Assembly: GCA_036394995.1 (NCBI GenBank)
Contig: DASWED010000068.1
Span: 1 to 7,221 of the forward strand
DNA: 7,221 nt
From: DASWED01 sp036394995
GTDB taxonomy: Bacteria; Actinomycetota; UBA4738; JACQTL01
Reading direction: 5' to 3'
Each line of letters begins with the position of its first letter. Positions within the stretch are counted from its first letter, which is position 1. Shown here piece by piece: positions 1 to 6,028 of this stretch. The notes beneath the pieces are model-generated. The model had not been told where the DNA came from. It ran no database searches and was given only the letters and a program-made list of their open reading frames with translations. A program made the translations under genes and the position numbers.

Positions 1-2687
1 CAGCGAAGCTCGATGTCCGCGAGGTGCATCGTCGTCGCCGCAGCGGCCGCCCGGCGGCCGAGCTCCTCCTGCATCCGGTGCCCGAGCTCCCAGCGTTCCC
101 GGGCCTCCTCCACCCTCCCGGCCAGGCCGAGCAGGGTGCTCTCCGCCGTGTACAGGAACCCCAGGCCCCGGGGCGCTTCCCCCATGCGCTCCCGGACCCC
201 CTCCAACCGGGCCAGCGCCTCATCGACCGGGGTGGAGCCCTCCGCGCGGGCCAATGCGAGGACCCCGAGCGCCTCGAGCTCGGTGCCCCGCTCGCCCGCG
301 TCACGCGCGAGGTCGGCGGCGCGCTGCAGGATCTCGGCGGCGTCGGTGGTCCGGCCGTCCCACATGACGAATGCGCCCTGGATGATCAAGGCTCGGGCGG
401 TCGTCGCGGCGTCCCCGAGCCGCTCCAGGTCGGCCACGATCCTCCCCGCGATCGCGGGACCTCCCCGCCGGGCATCGAACTTCCCGTAGAACAGCGACCA
501 CAGATCCGCCAGGAGGGCCGCCCGACGGTCCCCCTCGCGTTCGGCGGCCGCGATGGCCTCCGTCGCGACCTCGACGGCCCGCGTGTGCTCGCCGTGATCG
601 CCCAACGCGTTCGCGAGGTCGGCTTGGAGCGCCGCGCGACCGGGCGTCCCGTCCGGGGTCGCGGCCACCGCCCGCTCCAGCAGGTTCGAGGCCGCCGCGT
701 AGTCACCTCGGGCGAACGCCCTGGACCCGGCCGCCGAGAGGTGCCTCGCGGCCCGGGCACCGAGCGACCGGCCCGGGTCGTCGAGCGGGCCGAGGTCCCG
801 CCGGGACCTCCAGGCCTGCTCCAGGTGGTAGCCGACGATCTCCTCGAATTCCGGGGCTCGCTCGCCGGCCACTCGCTCCATCCACTCCGCGAAGCGTTCG
901 TGGAGCTCGGCCCGGCGCTCCTTCGGGATCCTGGCGTACGCCGCGTCCCTGATCAGGAGGTGGCGGAAGCGGAATGCGTCCTCGCCCGGGAACAGGCCCT
1001 CGTCGGGCCGGACGAGGTCCCGACGAACCAGGGCCATCACGTGGCGGTCCGAGGGCCCCCTTTCGTCCTCGGGCGTCATCGCGAGGATCCCGCCCCGGTG
1101 GAAGAGCTTGCCCTCGATCGACGCCCGCTCCAGCACGGCGCGCTCGGCCTCGGGGAGCCGCTCGATCCGGGCCTCCAGGAGCGCGGCGATCGACCCCGGC
1201 ACCTCGATCCGGGCGGCCGTGGTCCCAGCTCGGCCCTCTGCGAGCGCGCCCTGATCGACCAGCATCCCCACGAACTGCTCTGCGAACAGCGGGTTGCCCT
1301 CGGCCGCCTCGCCCACTCGCGTGGCGAGCTCGGGTGGGAGGGAGCCCCCCGCCACGTTCCGGGCAACCGCCTCGGTCTCCTCCCCGGACAGCGGCTCGAG
1401 CGCGATCGTCGTGGCGTTCAGCTTCCCTCCGCCCCAGTCGGGCCGGGCGTCGAGGAGGTCGTGGCGTGCGCTGCACACCAGGAGGATGGGCGCTCCGCGG
1501 GTCCAATCGGAGACGTGCTCGACGAGGTCGAGCAGCGCGGGCTCCGCGAAGTGAAGGTCGTCGAGGTCGACCACCAGCGGCTCCTGCCGGGCCATCGCCT
1601 CCAGGAGCTTCCGGACCGCCCAGTGCGTCTCGTCCGGGACGCCCTCCGCGCCGGCCAGGCCGAGGAGCTGTCCGAGCCGATCGACCACCAGCGCCGAGTC
1701 GCGTTCGTCGGGCATCAGCTCGAGCAGACGTTCGCGTGTCTCCTGTGGCGACGCCACCCCGCCCAGCCCGGCACCCTGCGTCAGCATCTCCACCACCGGC
1801 CAATACGTGATGCCGTCGCCGTACGGGAGGCACCGGCCCCGCAGCACGCGGACCCCGTTTCGCCCCGCCAGGAACTCCTCGATCAGCCGGGACTTCCCCA
1901 CCCCGGCCGTGCCGAGCAGGGTGAACAGCACGCATGCCCGGTCGGACACTGCCCGATCGAGGGCCTCCCGAAGCATGCGGAGCTCCCGCTCCCGGCCCAC
2001 CATCGGCGTGTCGAAGCGCCGGGCCACCCCGTGCGCCCCGGTGACGACCGCGAGGCGGTACGCGTGGACCGGCTCCGCCTTCCCGCGGACCGAGATCGGC
2101 GGGACGGGCTCGGCCTCCACGGCGTCCCGGACGAGCGCGTAGGTGACCGCGCCGACCAGCACCTCGCCCGGAGCGGCGGCCTGCTCCAGCCGCGCCGCGG
2201 CGTTCATCGCGTCGCCCGTGGCGAGGGTCCCGGCGCCGGTCCCCGTCACCACCTCCCCGGTGTTCACTCCGATCCGGCTCTCGAGCTCGACGCCGAAGTC
2301 CCGCTCCAGCTCCTTGTTGAGCTCACGGAGCCCCTCGCGCATCTCGGCCGCGGCGCGCACGGCCCGGAGGGCGTCGTCCTCCCGGACCTCGGGTATCCCG
2401 AACACCGCCATCACGGCGTCGTCGATGAACTTCTCGACGGTGGCTCCGTGGCGCTCGAGGACCGTCCGCATGCGATCGAAGTACCGCGCCATCACCCGCC
2501 GGACCGCCTCCGGGTCCAGCGTCTCGCCCATCGCCGTCGAGCCGACGACGTCGCAGAAGACGATCGTCACCGTCTTGCGGACGTCGCGGCCGCCCGCCAC
2601 TCCGGGCTCCGCGATCACCGCGCCGCAGCTCGGACAGAACCGGAACCCGTCCGGATGCTCTGCGCCACACGACGGACACGTCACCAT
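1..2687 (-). CDS. Zinc-ribbon / class III nucleotide cyclase / AAA ATPase / TPR signalling protein (3' end beyond window)
   Basis: About 895 codons are visible, with no stop before the left edge, so the C-terminus is missing. Residues 4-21 form a zinc ribbon with two CPSC pairs. Residues about 36-212 are a class III adenylate/guanylate cyclase domain: FCDVVGST (D46) and FIDDAVMAVFG (D90) supply the two metal-binding aspartates, and N162 and R166 in DAMNAAARLE fit the transition-state residues. A VGRERE element (230-235) leads into an AAA/STAND-like ATPase with Walker A GTAGVGKS at 259-266 and a Walker B-like VVDLDDLH at about 372-379. From about residue 600 the chain becomes helical and Ala/Leu/Glu-rich, like TPR repeats. 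Proteins of this architecture are usually cytoplasmic and about 1000-1150 residues long; the signal they sense is mostly unknown. I infer that it makes cAMP or cGMP under control of the ATPase/TPR part. ATG at 2687 is preferred because the zinc ribbon starts at once; an in-frame GTG at 2720 is the alternative. Oddity: the usual Gly before D90 is Asp (D89). Confidence 0.93.
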   Translation of the reverse strand, partial: MVTCPSCGAEHPDGFRFCPSCGAVIAEPGVAGGRDVRKTVTIVFCDVVGSTAMGETLDPEAVRRVMARYFDRMRTVLERHGATVEKFIDDAVMAVFGIPEVREDDALRAVRAAAEMREGLRELNKELERDFGVELESRIGVNTGEVVTGTGAGTLATGDAMNAAARLEQAAAPGEVLVGAVTYALVRDAVEAEPVPPISVRGKAEPVHAYRLAVVTGAHGVARRFDTPMVGRERELRMLREALDRAVSDRACVLFTLLGTAGVGKSRLIEEFLAGRNGVRVLRGRCLPYGDGITYWPVVEMLTQGAGLGGVASPQETRERLLELMPDERDSALVVDRLGQLLGLAGAEGVPDETHWAVRKLLEAMARQEPLVVDLDDLHFAEPALLDLVEHVSDWTRGAPILLVCSARHDLLDARPDWGGGKLNATTIALEPLSGEETEAVARNVAGGSLPPELATRVGEAAEGNPLFAEQFVGMLVDQGALAEGRAGTTAARIEVPGSIAALLEARIERLPEAERAVLERASIEGKLFHRGGILAMTPEDERGPSDRHVMALVRRDLVRPDEGLFPGEDAFRFRHLLIRDAAYARIPKERRAELHERFAEWMERVAGERAPEFEEIVGYHLEQAWRSRRDLGPLDDPGRSLGARAARHLSAAGSRAFARGDYAAASNLLERAVAATPDGTPGRAALQADLANALGDHGEHTRAVEVATEAIAAAEREGDRRAALLADLWSLFYGKFDARRGGPAIAGRIVADLERLGDAATTARALIIQGAFVMWDGRTTDAAEILQRAADLARDAGERGTELEALGVLALARAEGSTPVDEALARLEGVRERMGEAPRGLGFLYTAESTLLGLAGRVEEARERWELGHRMQEELGRRAAAAATTMHLADIELR

Positions 2688-2696
2688 GCGGCGACC

Positions 2697-2702
2697 AGCG
2701 TA
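2697..2702 (-). promoter_or_regulatory. Possible -10 element (TACGCT) of the cyclase/ATPase gene
   Basis: TACGCT fits the actinobacterial TANNNT pattern and ends 9 bases before the ATG at 2687. There is no recognisable -35 hexamer 17-18 bases upstream (CCGTCG/CCCGTC) and no clear Shine-Dalgarno sequence before the ATG. If it is used, the transcript would be leaderless or nearly so, and the promoter would probably need an activator. The assignment is weak because it rests on one short hexamer. Confidence 0.3.
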
Positions 2703-2715
2703 TCCGTCGGACGGA
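2703..2715. promoter_or_regulatory. 13-bp palindrome upstream of the cyclase/ATPase gene (possible operator)
   Basis: TCCGTC-G-GACGGA is a perfect inverted repeat with a single central base. It lies directly against the possible -10 element, at the place where a repressor would block RNA polymerase. No protein is assigned to it; it could also be a chance palindrome in GC-rich DNA. Confidence 0.3.
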
Positions 2716-2730
2716 CCCACGACGGGGGTT

Positions 2731-2753
2731 CCGGTCGGCCGGTCAGCCCGGTC
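2731..2753. repeat. Three direct CCGGTC repeats (GACCGG on the coding strand)
   Basis: Copies start at 2731, 2739 and 2748, so they are spaced 8 and 9 bases apart. They lie about 30-50 bases upstream of the possible -10 element, in the only non-coding stretch before the cyclase gene. This could be a binding array for an activator, which would suit a promoter without a -35 box. The unit is short and GC-rich, so chance cannot be excluded. Confidence 0.4.
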
Positions 2754-2785
2754 TGGCCCGGGATCGAGGACCCCTTCGGCAAGGT

Positions 2786-2825
2786 CGGAGGGCTCGCGCC
2801 CGATGCGCGGGACGCGAGCCCTCCG
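2786..2825 (-). terminator. GC-rich terminator-like hairpin after the phosphoesterase gene
   Basis: A perfect 13-bp inverted repeat (cggagggctcgcg at 2786-2798, its complement at 2813-2825) encloses 14 bases, which can pair further as CCC/GGG. It begins 28 bases after the TGA of the phosphoesterase. In the transcript it is preceded by AAA and followed by ACCTTG rather than a U-run. It therefore resembles the U-poor terminators common in actinobacteria. It may also protect the 3' end or insulate the cyclase promoter. Confidence 0.6.
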
Positions 2826-2853
2826 TTTCGACTCTGCGGCAGCCGGTCAGGCG

Positions 2854-5088
2854 TCAGGCCAGGTCCGTCGCCTCCTGGATCAGATGGTTCGCCTGGACGA
2901 GCCAGGTGTGCATCTGCGACGGGCCCGGCGTGACCCCGTTGAACTCCGCCTGGTTGATCGCATGGCGGATCGAGAGCGCCAGCGAGTTGCGCTGGTTCGT
3001 CAGGGTCTCGATCGAGGACTCTATCGACGAGTACGAGCTGTCGTCCCCGGGCGAACCGCTCGCCAGGGCGACGCTCGACGCCTCCAGCGTCTCCATCCCG
3101 AACTTCCCGAACGAAGCCGTCAGCTGCTTGTACGCGGCCTCCAGCCGGGCCAGCCGCTTGGGGTAGGCGTTGATGGCGCTCGGGCGCGCCCACTTCCGCA
3201 GGACCTGGAACACGGTCCGGCCGTCCGTCTCGTAGTCGTCCGTGAGCCCGACCAGCGTGAGCAGGGTCGGACGGACGTCGGTGTGGTCCGTCCAGAGCGC
3301 CTGCGTCTGGCCGAGCGGACGCACGCCCGGTCCGACGTACCCCACCCAGGTCGTCGCGATGTCCTCCTGGATGTCGCCGTGGTTCCACGCGAAGCTCTGG
3401 TTCGTCCTCGGCGGGATGAACGCGCACGCGTCCGGCGTGGAGCACGTCGCCGGTGACGCGGAGGTGAAGAAGAACCAGTCCGGATCGGCGAACAGCGTGA
3501 ACGTCGGCGTCCGGTAGGGGTCGGCCGTGACCATGTGGAGGGCCTTCTCCTCCACGGGGTCGGCCATGGCCTGGATGATGCCGGGCTCGTCGTTCCCCGT
3601 GTACGGGTTGACCCAGTGGAGCTGGCCGCTCTCCCGTTCGAGCTGCCGAACGGCCGGGTCGGTCCGCCCCGGCTGGCCGTTCACGTACACCGTGGGCGCG
3701 TCGTCGGAGTGGACGGCGAACGGCGTGGAGTCGCCGTACTGGGTCCGGAGCATGGCCCCGAGGTTGGCGTTGATCTCGCCGACCCGGTTGTACGTGCACG
3801 GCGTGGTGACGCCGTCGCAACTGGGATTGTCGGGCGGGTCGCCGACGAAGTGGTCGCCCTCGTCGACGGTGAACACGAACGCCGTGTTGGACTTGTTGAT
3901 GCCGTCCGCGGCCAGCCGGGCGAAGAACTGCTGGAACGCGGTGTCGTACTCCTGGAGCTGCTGTTCGTACCCGGCCTCGCCGGGCCCGTACGCGAAGTGG
4001 ATGTTGCCCGACGTCCCGTGGTCGTCGTGGGCGTCGGAGACGTAGGCGAACGTGACCGGGATCCCGGCCTCCTGCATCTGCGCGGTGTAGGCCAGGGAGA
4101 CCTTGGCCTCCATCCCGTCGAACCCCGGGAAGCCGATGTGGCCGTTCTGGTCCTGGATGGTGGCTCCGTTGAGGTCCGTCATGGGACCGCTCGGCTTGAT
4201 CACCGGGTTCACGTACTTCGCGCCCATCAGGGCTTCGAACCCGCTGTACCCGCCGGGCTCGTCGTTCAGCAGGTCGGCGTGCGAGTTCGCGGACGCACCG
4301 CAGATCGCCGAGCTCTGCGCGCAGTGGACGCCGATCCCGACGTAGTCCGCGAACGTCTGCGTCGCCGATGCACCCGGGCTGTCGTTGGCGGCCTGGATGG
4401 CCTCCGGGGAGTTCGGGCCGAAGAAGCTCGGGATGTCGATCCCGGTGTTCTCGAGGATGGTGTTGGCCGTGGCCACGGCGCCGAAGTCGCACCCCGCGCG
4501 GGTGTACGGGACCCACGGGGCCGGCGCCACCACGCCGTTCTCGTTGATCATCTCGGGCGTGAGGTCCGTCTGCGCGGCCGGCGGGAACGGCGGACCGGCC
4601 GGGTCGTACTGGGGGGCGGTCCAGTAGGCGAACGAGACGGCGGTGCGCGGCACCCCCGACGTCGTGAAGTACTTGTAGCTGTTCGAGACGGGCTGCCCCA
4701 TCCGGTCCGGGTACACACCGGTGAGCGACGTGAGGATCCCCGTCGCCGTGTGGGAGATCAGCGCCGTGTGGTCGTTCGTCAGGAGCGTGCCGTTGTTCTG
4801 GATGAAGTTCAACAGGTGCGGCATCTGCTCCAGGTCCGACGGGACGTTGGGGTTGTCCCGGAGGAAGTGCGTGTTGTCGAACTGGATGTAGATCACGTGA
4901 TGGATCTGGCCGCGGGCCGAGTTCAGCTGACAGCCCGCCGCCTGGACCTTGCCTGCCGCCGCCGTCCGCGATCCCGCCTGGCGCGAGCCCGTGTGGCTCG
5001 TCGCGCCCGCGGGGACGCTGCCGATCATCACTGCCGCGAGCACGGCCGCGAACACCGCCGCAACCATGGTCCTTCTCCGAATGCCCAT
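2854..5088 (-). CDS. Secreted alkaline-phosphatase-superfamily phosphoesterase
   Basis: A 744-residue exported protein. Residues 1-29 form a signal peptide: a basic MGIRRR start, a hydrophobic core at about 8-25, and an AGA cleavage site after A29. The catalytic body spans about 62-630. IQFDNTHF (D71) resembles the first metal-ligand strand of this superfamily, and ISHTATG (111-117) fits the nucleophile region with T114 or T116. SDAHDDHG (351-358), TVDEGDHF (407-414) and WTDHTDVRPTLL (599-610) offer the later Asp/His ligands. The last motif is typical of sulfatase/phosphodiesterase relatives. All eight cysteines lie after the signal peptide and several sit close together (256/263, 424/431, 549/555), as expected for disulfides outside the membrane. 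Residues about 644-744 are a helical tail. The substrate cannot be read; phosphate release from an organic phosphate or phosphodiester is the family-level inference. ATG at 5088 is chosen because it follows a strong GGAGG/AAGGGG site and starts the signal peptide; a start at 5202 would put 38 unrelated residues in front of it. Confidence 0.9.
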   Translation of the reverse strand: MGIRRRTMVAAVFAAVLAAVMIGSVPAGATSHTGSRQAGSRTAAAGKVQAAGCQLNSARGQIHHVIYIQFDNTHFLRDNPNVPSDLEQMPHLLNFIQNNGTLLTNDHTALISHTATGILTSLTGVYPDRMGQPVSNSYKYFTTSGVPRTAVSFAYWTAPQYDPAGPPFPPAAQTDLTPEMINENGVVAPAPWVPYTRAGCDFGAVATANTILENTGIDIPSFFGPNSPEAIQAANDSPGASATQTFADYVGIGVHCAQSSAICGASANSHADLLNDEPGGYSGFEALMGAKYVNPVIKPSGPMTDLNGATIQDQNGHIGFPGFDGMEAKVSLAYTAQMQEAGIPVTFAYVSDAHDDHGTSGNIHFAYGPGEAGYEQQLQEYDTAFQQFFARLAADGINKSNTAFVFTVDEGDHFVGDPPDNPSCDGVTTPCTYNRVGEINANLGAMLRTQYGDSTPFAVHSDDAPTVYVNGQPGRTDPAVRQLERESGQLHWVNPYTGNDEPGIIQAMADPVEEKALHMVTADPYRTPTFTLFADPDWFFFTSASPATCSTPDACAFIPPRTNQSFAWNHGDIQEDIATTWVGYVGPGVRPLGQTQALWTDHTDVRPTLLTLVGLTDDYETDGRTVFQVLRKWARPSAINAYPKRLARLEAAYKQLTASFGKFGMETLEASSVALASGSPGDDSSYSSIESSIETLTNQRNSLALSIRHAINQAEFNGVTPGPSQMHTWLVQANHLIQEATDLA

Positions 5089-5114
5089 CGCGATCCCCTT
5101 CCTCCCCGATCGCG
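5089..5114 (-). promoter_or_regulatory. Hairpin with the ribosome binding site in its loop
   Basis: In the mRNA, CGCGAUC and GAUCGCG form a perfect 7-bp stem around a 12-base purine loop, GGGGAGGAAGGG, which is the Shine-Dalgarno sequence. The 3' arm ends at the base just before the AUG of the phosphoesterase. The stem would present the site in a single-stranded loop while crowding the start codon, so it could tune translation. The pairing is read directly; the regulatory role is inferred. Confidence 0.5.
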
Positions 5115-5186
5115 TCGCACTCACGGGACTCGAGGCGCAGGGACCCCCGCGGGGTATCGAGGGCGGCCTCGTGGCCCGAATTCGTG

Positions 5187-5215
5187 ACGCTATGCCGGGC
5201 ATCCGCGGGGCGCAA
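5187..5215 (-). promoter_or_regulatory. Candidate sigma70-type promoter of the phosphoesterase gene
   Basis: TTGCGC (5215-5210) and TAGCGT (5192-5187) are separated by exactly 17 bases. The -10 fits TANNNT, and the -35 keeps the TTG core. Transcription would begin near 5180, leaving a leader of about 90 bases that includes the ribosome-binding-site hairpin. No better pair was found in this gap. Confidence 0.4.
5192..5202. promoter_or_regulatory. 11-bp palindrome inside the phosphoesterase promoter spacer (possible operator)
   Basis: ATGCC-G-GGCAT is a perfect inverted repeat with one central base. It lies between the candidate -35 and -10 and overlaps the first base of the -10. A bound dimer would block the polymerase, so it is a plausible repressor site. 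The XRE-type regulator encoded just upstream is the obvious candidate to bind it, but that is inference from position only. Confidence 0.35.
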
Positions 5216-5282
5216 ACCCACAGGCCCGAGCGCCGGAACGCCCCGCGCGTGCGTAGGTGCTGACTCGCGAGACCACGGGCCG

Positions 5283-5295
5283 CGGGCGACGCCCG
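5283..5295 (-). terminator. Short GC hairpin directly after the XRE-type gene
   Basis: CGGGC-GTC-GCCCG forms a 5-bp stem with a 3-base loop, two bases after the TAG. No U-run follows, so it would be a weak terminator at best. Some transcription could read through into the phosphoesterase gene. Confidence 0.25.
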
Positions 5296-5297
5296 GG

Positions 5298-5681
5298 CTA
5301 GAGGGGGGGCCTGGCCCCGAACACTTCCTGGATCCGCCGGAGCTCACGCATCCGAGGCTCGGTCCGGCCGTTCACCCAGCGGTTCACGGTCTTCAGCGAG
5401 ACCCCGACGCGTCGCGCCGCCGCCTCCTGGGACAGATGCTCCGACCGCAGCATGCCCTGGAGCCACGTGCCGAACGCCATTCCCCGGAGCTCGAGGGCGG
5501 TCCCGGACGGGCGATGCTCCGCGGCGGGCCGGGCCTCCAGGACCTCGGCCTCGACGGACTGGCCGTCCAGCCGGAACCGGACGAACACATCGCCCTCCAC
5601 GGTGGCCAAGCGGAGCCGGATCGCCCGGTCGATCTCGGACGGCAGCAGGTCCACGATCGAGGGAAGCTCGGATGTGGACAC
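5298..5681 (-). CDS. Small Cro/C1 (XRE)-type helix-turn-helix regulator with an unrecognised N-terminal domain
   Basis: A 127-residue cytoplasmic protein when started at GTG 5681. The C-terminal half (about 73-122) is an XRE-type DNA-binding fold: LSQEAAARRVGVSLKTVNRW (83-102) has the usual SQ-x-x-A-A helix 2 and S-x-x-T-V-x-x-W recognition helix, followed by NGRTEPR and a closing helix. Residues 1-67 are not a family I recognise. They hold an amphipathic IVDLLPSEIDRAIRLRL stretch, then alternating strands (DVFVRFRLDG, SVEAEVLEA), so this part could dimerise or sense a ligand. GTG 5681 is preferred over TTG 5705: GGAAAGG lies 8 bases before it, and the upstream promoter gives it a normal leader of about 35 bases, while the TTG has no ribosome binding site. 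The small size and position before the phosphoesterase suggest a local regulator. The C-terminal codons contain a run of seven G/C bases. Confidence 0.82.
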   Translation of the reverse strand: MSTSELPSIVDLLPSEIDRAIRLRLATVEGDVFVRFRLDGQSVEAEVLEARPAAEHRPSGTALELRGMAFGTWLQGMLRSEHLSQEAAARRVGVSLKTVNRWVNGRTEPRMRELRRIQEVFGARPPL

Positions 5682-5689
5682 CGAAGCAG

Positions 5690-5696
5690 CCTTTCC
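5690..5696 (-). promoter_or_regulatory. Ribosome binding site deciding the GTG start of the XRE-type gene
   Basis: GGAAAGG with an 8-base spacer to GTG 5681. The alternative TTG at 5705 lies upstream of this site and lacks one of its own. Confidence 0.55.
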
Positions 5697-5723
5697 GGAG
5701 GGCAATCGGGCTCTGCGCCCGCA

Positions 5724-5752
5724 ATAGTGTCGCTTTCGGCCCGATCCGTCAA
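5724..5752 (-). promoter_or_regulatory. Sigma70-type promoter of the XRE-type gene
   Basis: TTGACG (5752-5747), five of six consensus bases, is followed after exactly 17 bases by CACTAT (5729-5724), which keeps the key A at position 2 and T at position 6 of the -10. Transcription would start near 5717, giving a leader of about 35 bases before GTG 5681. This is the best promoter in the window. Confidence 0.55.
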
Positions 5753-5759
5753 CGTCGAC
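5748..5759. promoter_or_regulatory. Near-palindrome over the -35 box of the XRE-type gene (possible autoregulatory site)
   Basis: GTCAACGTCGAC is symmetric in 10 of 12 positions and overlaps the -35 hexamer. XRE-type proteins often repress their own promoter from such sites. Its sequence differs from the palindrome at the phosphoesterase promoter, so one protein may not bind both. Confidence 0.3.
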
Positions 5760-5818
5760 CGGCAGGCCGAGTCGGGGAGGCGACCGGGGCGAGGCCCGAC
5801 GAACCCGGACACGACAAA

Positions 5819-5841
5819 CGACGCCTGCGAATCAGGCGTCG
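5819..5841 (-). terminator. Terminator-like hairpin with short U-rich tail
   Basis: CGACGCCTG-ATTCG-CAGGCGTCG is a perfect 9-bp stem with a 5-base loop, and on the minus strand it is followed by TTTGTCG. It lies 188 bases after the stop of the PucR-type gene and before the promoter of the XRE-type gene, so it would separate the two units. The tail is short, so efficiency is uncertain. Confidence 0.55.
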
Positions 5842-5873
5842 GGTGGCTCGGCCGCTCGCTTCCGTTCCCCGAC

Positions 5874-5907
5874 CGGGCCGGCCCCGCGGGCATTGTGGGC
5901 CGGCCCG
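5874..5907. repeat. Strong GC-only hairpin (11-bp stem)
   Basis: CGGGCCGGCCC at 5874-5884 pairs perfectly with 5897-5907 around a 12-base loop. There is no U-run on either side. With the hairpin at 5819-5841 it may form a tandem terminator after the PucR-type gene, or serve as an mRNA-stability element. Confidence 0.45.
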
Positions 5908-6028
5908 ATCGCCCCCTTCTGGGCGGGCGGTGCGGGCACGACACAGTTATCCCCCGCCCAGGTTCTTCTTCCCTTGGCGAATCGGCCAAACTTCGGGCCG
6001 TTCGATCAGACGAATGGATAACGCGAGA

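Larger units (their letters stand above)
5682..6028. other. 347-bp intergenic region between the PucR-type and XRE-type genes
   Basis: No convincing gene is seen; the open frames crossing it are compositional or read in from neighbours. It contains, in transcription order, a weak hairpin (TTGGC/GCCAA, 5974-5989), a small CGCCC/GGGCG stem (5910-5925), two strong hairpins (5874-5907 and 5819-5841), and the promoter and ribosome binding site of the XRE-type gene. A 7-bp inverted repeat (GTTATCC at 5946, GGATAAC at 6016) spans its right end. Confidence 0.6.

Noticed and set aside
24..2933. Plus-strand open frame of 969 codons
   Set aside because: It is antisense to the cyclase/ATPase gene, has no recognisable domain and an Arg/Pro/Gly-rich, low-complexity composition. 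The minus-strand frame contains a continuous series of family motifs.
3535..5187. Plus-strand open frame of 550 codons
   Set aside because: It is antisense to the phosphoesterase, Val/Arg/Gly-rich without domains; a shadow of GC-biased codons.
5089..5202. A 38-residue N-terminal extension of the phosphoesterase (start at 5202)
   Set aside because: It would bury the signal peptide and lies over the candidate promoter; the ATG at 5088 has a strong ribosome binding site.
2681..5347. Minus-strand open frame of 888 codons
   Set aside because: It overlaps the phosphoesterase in another frame and reads as Arg/Gly/Pro/His-rich nonsense, while the 2854-5088 frame shows a signal peptide and catalytic motifs.
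5682..6028. tRNA, riboswitch or CRISPR in the largest intergenic gap
   Set aside because: There is no cloverleaf, no repeat-spacer periodicity and no riboswitch core that I recognise; only simple hairpins.
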